From Trachelipus rathkii (taxonomy: Eukaryota; Arthropoda; Malacostraca; Isopoda; Trachelipodidae): a DNA stretch of 64,000 nt. Below the pieces are notes generated by a model that was not told the DNA's origin, made no database searches, and saw nothing but the letters and a program-made list of their open reading frames with translations. Positions 57,108 through 64,000 of the stretch are shown piece by piece. Every line of letters starts with the position of its first letter. Position 1 is the stretch's first letter. The DNA lies in NCBI GenBank assembly GCA_015478945.1, contig JABUQX010004465.1, positions 21,001 to 85,000 of the forward strand, in the 5' to 3' direction. The translations under genes and the position numbers were made by a program.

Positions 57108-57382
57108 AAGGGGAAAATCCAATATTTGGCTCGTGCTACGCCCAATTTTAACCCCCGTAAAAATGGACAAAATTCGCGATTTTGACCCTATTAACACCAA
57201 ACTGTAGATTTTTTTGCCCTCTAAAACGTTGTTTTCGGGTGTTTTCTGTGTCTGTAGTCATTCTTTCAGAATTTTCAATTTTTCAAAGCCCATGCTTTTG
57301 ATATCAACTTCCAGAATATTTTCGAAATGACTTCAAACTTGAAATATGCATAGATGGGTCCATTACCTACAATAGTTACAAT

Positions 57383-57416
<34 letters not shown>

Positions 57417-57861
57417 TGCTAAGAGCTGTCCAATTTCAAAACTTTTTTTTATTTTTAAAATGAAAAATCCCGATAATTTTTTTTCCTGTTCGGGCGAAGT
57501 GGATGAAATTTTCAGGGCATATGTAGTCGAAAGAGATGCACATTTTTTACTTAGATAATTTCTTTGTATATGCATTAGTTTTGGATTTGTTCTTGGAACA
57601 AATTTATAAAAAAATTGGAAATTTTAAAAAAAAAAATTCTTTTGAGGATATAAAAAAAATTTTGAAGTAAAAAAGATGCATGTCTGCCCGACTATATAAG
57701 CCCTGGAAATTTGATTTTGATCGGACAAGTATAAACAAATGTCTCAATATTTCACTTTTTATCGCAATTTTTCATTTTAAAATAAAGTGAGTTTGGAAAT
57801 TGGACAGCGCTGAGCACAAAACAAAAAATCAAAAAAAACAATTGTGACTATTGAAGGTAAT
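57108..57861. mobile_element. Foldback element, left arm and centre
   Basis: The sequence is a long imperfect palindrome with its centre near 57595 (TTTGTTCTTGGAACAAA). The inner arms 57364-57594 and 57596-57861 pair, for example ATTACCTACAATAG with its counterpart near 57850, and GTGCTAAGAGCTGTCCAATTTC with GAAATTGGACAGCGCTGAGCAC near 57795-57816. The outer left arm (57108-57370) pairs with 61299-61580 after the CR1 insertion. Confidence 0.8.
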
Positions 57862-59214
57862 AAAGACATAAAGACATAAAGAATATAGAGACAGTAAGAA
57901 AGCCACATGGGCCTATCGAGACTGTCCCAGCCAACCCACCACCACCCAAACATGCTCATGCAAATCCACAAGCACCCTAGGGCTTGTCAATTTGTTGTAA
58001 CTACAATCACCATTTGGCTTAGTCAAAACTAATGATATATATATGATACCCAAACCATCCACAAGCATTAATAACTAAGTTATGGTCACACATGCCATCT
58101 AACAATAACTATATCACAACTAAAACCCGCCAATTTGGCTTCGTCTATATATATTCCCAACCCATCCATAAACGAATCTAACCCTTTTTTTTAATTGTTG
58201 CAATCGAGTCACACTCAAAAACAACCTCCTCTGGCAAACTATTCCAAAATTTACAAACCCTATTACTGAATGCCAAATGCTTTCTTACATCAAAGATGGC
58301 ATGCTTTCCTGTCTTAATTTTTCTTAATATGCCCCTGGGTCACCTGTCCATTGTTCTACTATGAAAAATTTATTAATCTCTGTATTATCAATAGATGTAA
58401 ATATTTTGAAGACTTGTATCATGTCCCCTCCTGGGAAATCGCCTTTCTACAGAAACATTCCTAACTCCTTCAGCCTCGCCTCATAGCTCTTACCCTCAAC
58501 CCAGAAATCATCCTTGGTTGCTCTAACGTTGCCTCCTCTCTAGCATATCTAAGGCTTTCTTTAAATAAGGGGCCCAAACTTGTGCACTATACTCTATTAC
58601 TGGCCTAACATAGCTTTTATACAGTTTACTTATTACTTCCTTGCTCTTTTAAACAACATTGCGATTTATTAAGCCCAGCATCTTATTAGCTTTATTTTTA
58701 GCTTCCAAACACTGATTAGCTACTTCAAATAACTGCTTATAATCACACCTAAATCTTTTTCTTGTCCCAACAGACTCAAGCCAATCCCCATTCATATCGT
58801 AATTAAAACTTTATTTGGGTAACCTAGGTGAAGAACCTTACACTTTTTACTATAAAATTCATTTGCCACTTATCTGCCCAACCAAGAAGTTTATCAAGCA
58901 TCATTTTGAATTTCTTTATGCATCTTCAACTATTCCTAACTGAGGTTGGCCACTATTAGTATCATCTGCAACTTAGAAACCTTGCATTTAAGTCCCTGGT
59001 CTAATCATTATATATATGAGGAACAATAGGTGGCCCCAGCACTGAACCCTGTTGGGACCCAACACTTCACTTATTTCCCATGTGATTTATTCCTTTAGTT
59101 GTACACAACACGTTTTTCTATTCGCAACCACTCTTAATCCAACCATGTACCACTCCACCTATACCCCATTGCAATAACTTTTTCATCAGCCTATGTGGGA
59201 ACCTTATCAAAAGC

Positions 59215-59451
59215 TTAACTAAAGTCTAAATATACAAAATCAACTGGATCTCCTCGGTCAATGGAGTCAGTAATGTATTCATAAATTCTAAAAGGTTTTG
59301 TCTGACATGAACCTATCCCTGTCTGAACCGTGCTGGGTAGTCCACGTACCATCCTTGTTATCTTTCTTAATATTTCTCTATATGACTTTCCAGTAACTTT
59401 TTCCAGAACTTTCAACAAAGATGTTAAGCTAAATGGGCCTATAAATTCCAA
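59215..59451 (-). pseudogene. CR1 copy C RT fragment
   Basis: The frame contains SLTSLLKVLEKV and ends YLDFS, the RT block with the first catalytic Asp. Frameshifts alter the middle relative to copy A. Confidence 0.7.
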
Positions 59452-60682
59452 AATCTTAACCTTACTACCTTCTTATAAATAGGCACAACATATGCTTTTT
59501 TCCAGTCATCTGGTACCTCACCAAATGTATAGATCGCTTAAAAATCAAAAACAGTGCCTTTGCAAATGCTGATACTACCTCTTTCAGAATTCTACCATAT
59601 ATTCCATCAGGCCCAGCTTTACCTGGATCAATATGGTCTAATAAACGTTTAATATTTTTTTTACGTCAAATTCAAATCTGTAAGTCTATTTGTTACATGC
59701 AAACAAGAACTATTAGTCTCCACACTATTATCTAATCTTTCCTGAATTAAACACTGAAGCAAAATAAGCATTGAAATTGTTGACCAACTCCTTATCTGAA
59801 CTCACTAAATTTCATCAATTTTAATTGGACAATTGTCCTATTCTTACTTTTAATTTATAAAAGCTAAAAAACTTCCTTCGGGTTCTTTATTAACTATTCC
59901 TTGCTAAAATTAATTTTTCTGCCTCTCCTCTTTGCCTTCCCTTATTAACTGGTTTAAGTTTCGTTTCTATTTTTCCTAAATAATTTTCTAAATCATCTTC
60001 CTATTACTACCCTTGAATATTTAAAAACATCTACGCTTTTTTCAATTAATTTTCCTCTCCTTATCTCTCTATTCCCCACAAGGTTTTTTCTCTTCGCCAC
60101 CTCTAATGGGTGTATCTTTAAAAACATACTGACTGAATATTCATTAAAATTTGCTTAAAAATGTTCCCACATGATAAAACATTTTGTCTTTAACCTCTTT
60201 CTCCCAGTCAATTATACTAAAGCATGTCCTCGGTATTTTGGGGTAAAATCACCATTTCGGAAATCTAAGATCTTTTATTAACCTGCAATTTGGGCCCAGA
60301 TATCACATCATATTAAATCTAATTATATTATGGTCATTAAGTTCTAAATTCTCCTCAACTCTAACCTCACCACCATACTTTCATCGTTAGTTATATTATT
60401 AAGTCTAATAGTGCATCGTGTCTGGTGGGTTCATGGCCATCTGGCTCAAAAGTTATCTAGTATACAATTTCAAAATTTCTGAACTACTATGGTCCGATTG
60501 ACAAGAATCCCATTTAATGCCAGGAAAATTAAAATCACCCAATATGACTATACCTTTTTCTGCAATGTGGAAAACTCCCTGATCTGCTTTTACAATTTCT
60601 TTCTGCGCCTAATTCTTGACTCTGGCCAAGGAGGTCTATAAAATGCCCCTATTCTATATGATTTTATTAAACATAAGGATAT

Positions 60683-60901
60683 CTACCCATCCGATTTAAT
60701 ATCATGATTAGTTTTAAAGTCAGTCATTAATACAGATTGAATATTGCTTTTAATATAAAGCGCCACACCCCCACCCTTCTTTCCTCTACGCTGGTATAAA
60801 TAAAGTGAATATCCTTCTATTTCATATTCCTGAAAGGAGTCTCCATATAATTCCTCATTAACCCATGCCTCAGTTATGAAAATAATGTCTAGATTTCTCA
60901 T
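60683..60901 (-). pseudogene. CR1 copy C endonuclease fragment
   Basis: DIIFITEAWVNEE with the catalytic Glu, EIEGYSLYLYQRRG and GGGVALYIKSNIQSVL match the EEP endonuclease of copy B and are better preserved here. Confidence 0.8.
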
Positions 60902-61298
60902 TTATGGAATAACTAATCAGCTCATCTTTTTTTATTTTCTAAAGGCTATGAGCAATTTGTGTAAAAGCATTTTTATTATCGACAATGCTGTATTTTTATT
61001 GCTTATCATCTTATTTTGAGCCTGTAACCTAGTTTTTTTATATCACGCACTATTACCTGTTACCATATGCTATTATTTGTATCCAGATTTAGCCCATCCC
61101 CCCAACTTTAACTAGTTTTTTGCTAAACAAATCTCCAAACTGGTGCTGAAAAGCCCAACACCTTAACGACCTCAAGTGAACTCCCATCCTGCTGCGAAAC
61201 AGATCTTTATCCAGAAATTCTCTCCACAAATCCAAAAACCTAATATTTTCTTAGAAATACATAAATTCCTAATCCTTTCATTTACACCTAAAGGTAAT

Positions 61299-61580
61299 GG
61301 ACCATTCTATGCATATTTCAAGTTGAAGTCATTTCGAAAAATAATTCTGGAGAGTTGAATTTCAAAAGCATGGGCGTTTGAAAAATTGAAAAATTCTGAA
61401 GAATGCTACACACAGAAAACAACCCGAAAAAACGTTTTAGAGGGCAAAAAGCACATTTGGTGGTTAAATAGGGTCAAAATTCGTCTCAAACATTTGGGTA
61501 ATTTTTATGTTCATTTTTTAAAGGGGTGGTGTAAAATGGGCTCAGCCCGAGCCCAATATTGGGATCAAGCCCTTCAGCGA
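61299..61580. mobile_element. Foldback element, right outer arm
   Basis: This is the reverse complement of 57108-57370 with scattered differences; for example CGTTTTAGAGGGCAAAAAG at about 61432 matches the inverse of CCCTCTAAAACG at about 57218. Joined to 57861 it restores the palindrome. Confidence 0.85.
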
Positions 61581-61734
61581 ACCAATAAGAAATGAGAATA
61601 CAGCTTAAGAAAAACATGTTAAACATTACTAAACTGGATAACTTCGGGTCTAAATGGGGCAATAAAAACCGTGTAAGAAATAAACACATTTTTGAGCCAT
61701 TGAGAGGAACGATTAGGAAATTTTGGAAAAAAAA

Positions 61735-61995
61735 AAGGTTTATCACTGTTAATGAAATCGAATCTAATATATATTTAAATGTGAATAAGAAAAATATTTT
61801 AATAAACTCCGTAATTAAGGTAACAGTTAACGGATGTAGGGGAAATTTTAACTCGTTAATAAATTCACAAATGTAACTCGTTAATAGTCTGTTACTTCTT
61901 TTCGAAATTAACGAAAGCGTTAAACTGTTAATGAAAAAATTAATGCAGTTAATTTAACGGATTAACGCTTAACAAAAGCGTTAATGACCACCCTT
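61735..61995. repeat. GTTAACG-rich repeat, second unit
   Basis: Dense TTAACG/CGTTAA motifs, especially 61855-61990, similar to 51530-51660. It ends near GGTCATTAACGC (minus strand), next to an AT array. Confidence 0.4.
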
Positions 61996-61997
61996 TG

Positions 61998-62037
<40 letters not shown>

Positions 62038-62058
62038 TATATATATAATATAATATAT

Positions 62059-62100
<42 letters not shown>
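61996..62100. repeat. (AT)n array
   Basis: TA repeats. A TACGGTA motif follows near 62133. Confidence 0.95.
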
Positions 62101-62107
<7 letters not shown>

Positions 62108-62170
62108 TATATATATTTAAATTAAAAATATATACGGTAACTATAGCTATATTTATTAGGTATTATTCTA

Positions 62171-63209
62171 TAAGCGTTCGGGCGGGGTGAACGTGGACCA
62201 CTTTAAGGTAAACTTTGGTCTCTCCGACTCTCCCCTAAATGCACTTTTTTTGGAAAATTTTTTTTTTGTAAATCACGGCCCTATAGTCGGGATAAGCACA
62301 CAAAAAAATAATAATGTAAATCTATTAATAAAAGTTTTATTAAAGTTTGAATAAAACGCCGAGTCAGCCCGACCAGTGGAGGGGTGAAAGCGACCACCAA
62401 ATTGGGGGGTGCCTCGGCATCTGTTTTAATTCGTTTTTTACGTATAAATTTCAATTTTTATATTTTAATTTTTACTTAATATAATATATTTTTATCATAT
62501 TTAAATTCGTAATAAGTAATAAAATGTCAATAATGATAAAATAAGAATAAAAATGAATTTAAACAGGTGGTCCGATTCACCCCTCTCCGGCCCAAAAATT
62601 TTTGACACTTTTTTTGAACTCGTTTTTTATTAAAAATTTCTTTTTAAAAAAATTTTCACTTAATATAAGTAAATTATTTTTTATTACATTTAAATTAATA
62701 ATACAATAAAAATGTTCAATAATAATACGTAAAATAAGAAAAACAATGGTGGCTCCGAGCCACCCTCCATCAATTTTTACGGCGGGGTGAATTGCCAAAA
62801 ATTAGGCCCCATTTATTGGCCGCTAATACTGCTTGGAGCAAAAATTTACTTGCCATTTAAGTTACAATACTCGAGTTGTATCACTGAAAAATAATTTAAA
62901 ATCGATCCACAATCTTTTCATTTATTATAATGCGCAGTTAAAAAAAACTCACATTTTTCAAAAAGTGAAGTTCTATTGAAGGAAATTTTGTACCCTAATT
63001 TCTAACATTTTTTTAAAAATATAAAACTTTCTAGAATTAAATATGATCTAAATAAATTTTAGTACTACCGCGTGGCTATAAAATGAGCGAAAAAAAATTT
63101 TTTTTTATTATTTTTTATTTTATTTAAGAGTGGACCGAATCACCCCTCCCCTAAAAGGGAAAAAAAAAAAGGGCCCCCCCCCGGGCCGGTCACCCCGCCC
63201 CGACGCTTA
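62171..63209. mobile_element. TIR-bounded element, about 1.04 kb, non-coding
   Basis: The left end TAAGCGTTCGGGCGGGGTG (62171) and the right end, reverse complement of CACCCCGCCCCGACGCTTA (63191-63209), form terminal inverted repeats with one or two mismatches. No transposase frame is present. The interior is AT-rich with scattered CACCCCTC blocks. A target duplication could not be settled (possibly TA). Confidence 0.6.
62400..62750. repeat. Two tandem units of about 175-180 bp
   Basis: Each unit goes from an AACTCG/AATTCGTTTTTTA block through an ACTTAATATAA block to AAAATAAGAAxAAxAATG and is followed by GTGG; they sit head to tail inside the TIR element. Confidence 0.6.
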
Positions 63210-63224
63210 TTTGATCAAGTGCAT

Positions 63225-63440
63225 TATTTTCTTGAAAAAAATTTTAAGTTAAAAAAAAGTCAAGAAAAAGTTTGTTAAAGTTTTTTTTAAGAAAAAATTC
63301 TTTTAAGTGGCCAAGCCTTCTGGAATTATGCCAGAAGCTTGCCACTAAATAATTTTTTTAAAAAACTTACCTTAAACCTTAACTTTCTGAACTTAGAAAT
63401 TTTTTTGAACTTTGAAAATTTTTTCAGAAAATATACACGA
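63225..63440. repeat. Palindrome with a strong central hairpin
   Basis: AGTGGCCAAGCCTTCTGG (63306-63323) pairs with CCAGAAGCTTGCCACT (63331-63346) with two bulges and a 7-nt loop. AT-rich flanks of about 80 bp on each side continue the pairing loosely. Confidence 0.7.
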
Positions 63441-63504
63441 TTCAGAATCTAGATTGCTTTTTACATATGGGGTATTGTTACCCCAGAGGGTTGTCACAAA
63501 ATTT

Positions 63505-63905
63505 TTTGAAAATCACAGGATATACTCTAAAAAAATAATTAAATGAGAATAGTGAAAATGAAAATCGTCGCTCTCTTTAGAAAAAAAAAGTCTCTCAAAG
63601 TTATTAAAAATCCAGACTTTTCAATATTGATCAATCCAGTTAGGTCTCATTTCAGGCCTCTAGTTCAGGTTATGAATGTTTTGTTAGGTATACACAGAGA
63701 AAATATTTAGAATTAAACAAATCTTATCATTGACCTGAAATAGGATTGGCCCTAAAACGAGCATGAAGGCCCACCTAACTTTTTTTTATGTCTTATGGGA
63801 AAATTTTTAAACTTTCAGAGCTGTCTATTTTTTCTAAAGACTGCAAATTTTCCTTTTCAGTATTCTTCATTATTATTTTTTTAGAGTATATCTGATTTTA
63901 AAAAA
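63505..63905. repeat. Inverted repeat, arms of about 95 bp
   Basis: 63510-63601 and 63811-63902 are inverted copies, sharing GATATACTCTAAAAAAATAAT and CTTTAGAAAAAA blocks. A further inverted CTCTCTTTAGA unit is at about 63975-63990, and the centre holds a GTTAGGT/ACCTAAC pair. Confidence 0.65.
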
Positions 63906-64000
63906 AAAAAAAAAAAAAAAATTTTTTATAAGTAAATTCCTAATGCGATTTTTAAAACTTGAAGCTGTAAACTTTTTCTCTAAAGAGAGTCAACAATTTT

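Larger units (their letters stand above)
57862..61290 (-). mobile_element. CR1-type non-LTR element, copy C, inserted in the foldback element
   Basis: Colinear with copy B from the 3' tail (TTTATGTC units at about 57885-57862) to within ORF1 (61290). It is flanked by the 8-bp direct repeat AAGGTAAT at 57854-57861 and 61291-61298, the likely target-site duplication. Readable pieces are an RT fragment (59451-59215, IDRGDPVDFVYLDFS) and an endonuclease fragment (60901-60683, DIIFITEAWVNEE and GGGVALYIKSNIQS). The copy is 5'-truncated in ORF1. Confidence 0.85.

Overview
This is a eukaryotic window, most likely arthropod. A decapod crustacean would fit best: very AT-rich DNA, long (AT)n and (AAT)n arrays, CR1/Jockey/I-type non-LTR elements, Ty3/gypsy-type LTR elements and a tRNA-derived SINE. 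The species assignment is an inference from composition and repeat families, not from a marker gene. Almost all recognisable coding sequence belongs to mobile elements. The only plausible host-gene pieces are a terminal exon at 10341-10502 (+) and a weaker internal exon candidate at 17964-18104 (+).

Layout. 1-1022 is unassigned AT-rich DNA. 1023-7596 (-) is a decayed Ty3/gypsy-type element (element 1) with an 18-nt tRNA-Lys-type primer site; it lacks integrase and a 3' LTR. 7597-12250 is AT arrays, intergenic DNA and the host exon. 12254-16500 (+) is a small LTR element (element 4) with gag and protease, no reverse transcriptase, and an unknown ORF before the 3' LTR. 19887-22400 (+) is the 5' part of element 3: primer site, intact gag, a -1 frameshift signal and the start of pol. 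It then runs into an unclassified GC-rich segment (22404-24600) that carries a 19-residue protein repeat on the minus strand. 24829-25500 is the 3' end of a non-LTR element with an (AAT)n tail. 27640-28255 holds three copies of a tRNA-derived SINE, two of them facing each other. 28530-32407 (+) is a degenerate I-type non-LTR element with endonuclease, RT and RNase H. 34066-44222 (-) is element 2, an almost complete gypsy-type element with two LTRs and an uninterrupted 1801-codon pol, inserted in an AT array. 44861-46933 (+) is a Jockey-type element, 48167-49152 (+) a hAT transposase remnant, and 49270-61290 (-) three CR1-type copies. Copy C is inserted, with an 8-bp target duplication, into a roughly 1-kb foldback (palindromic) element. 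61735-64000 holds further palindromes and a TIR-bounded element.

Elements 1, 2 and 3 form one lineage. Elements 1 and 2 have near-parallel RT/RNase H domains followed by an OTU-protease-like domain placed between RNase H and the integrase region; in both copies the usual nucleophilic Cys is Ser. Elements 2 and 3 share the gag core, four CCHC zinc knuckles, the same primer site and the same frameshift cassette: heptamer GGGAAAC in the correct phase, then a short hairpin with a 12-nt loop. Element 2 pol also carries a Ser/Pro-rich tail of about 320 residues after integrase. These features together (OTU-like pseudoprotease inside pol, conserved -1 frameshift signal, four zinc knuckles, long C-terminal tail) are the most unusual system in the window.

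Limits. All calls come from reading the sequence. LTR boundaries for elements 1 and 3, tRNA primer identities and clade names are by-eye assignments. Many single-base frameshifts in the older elements could be decay or assembly error.
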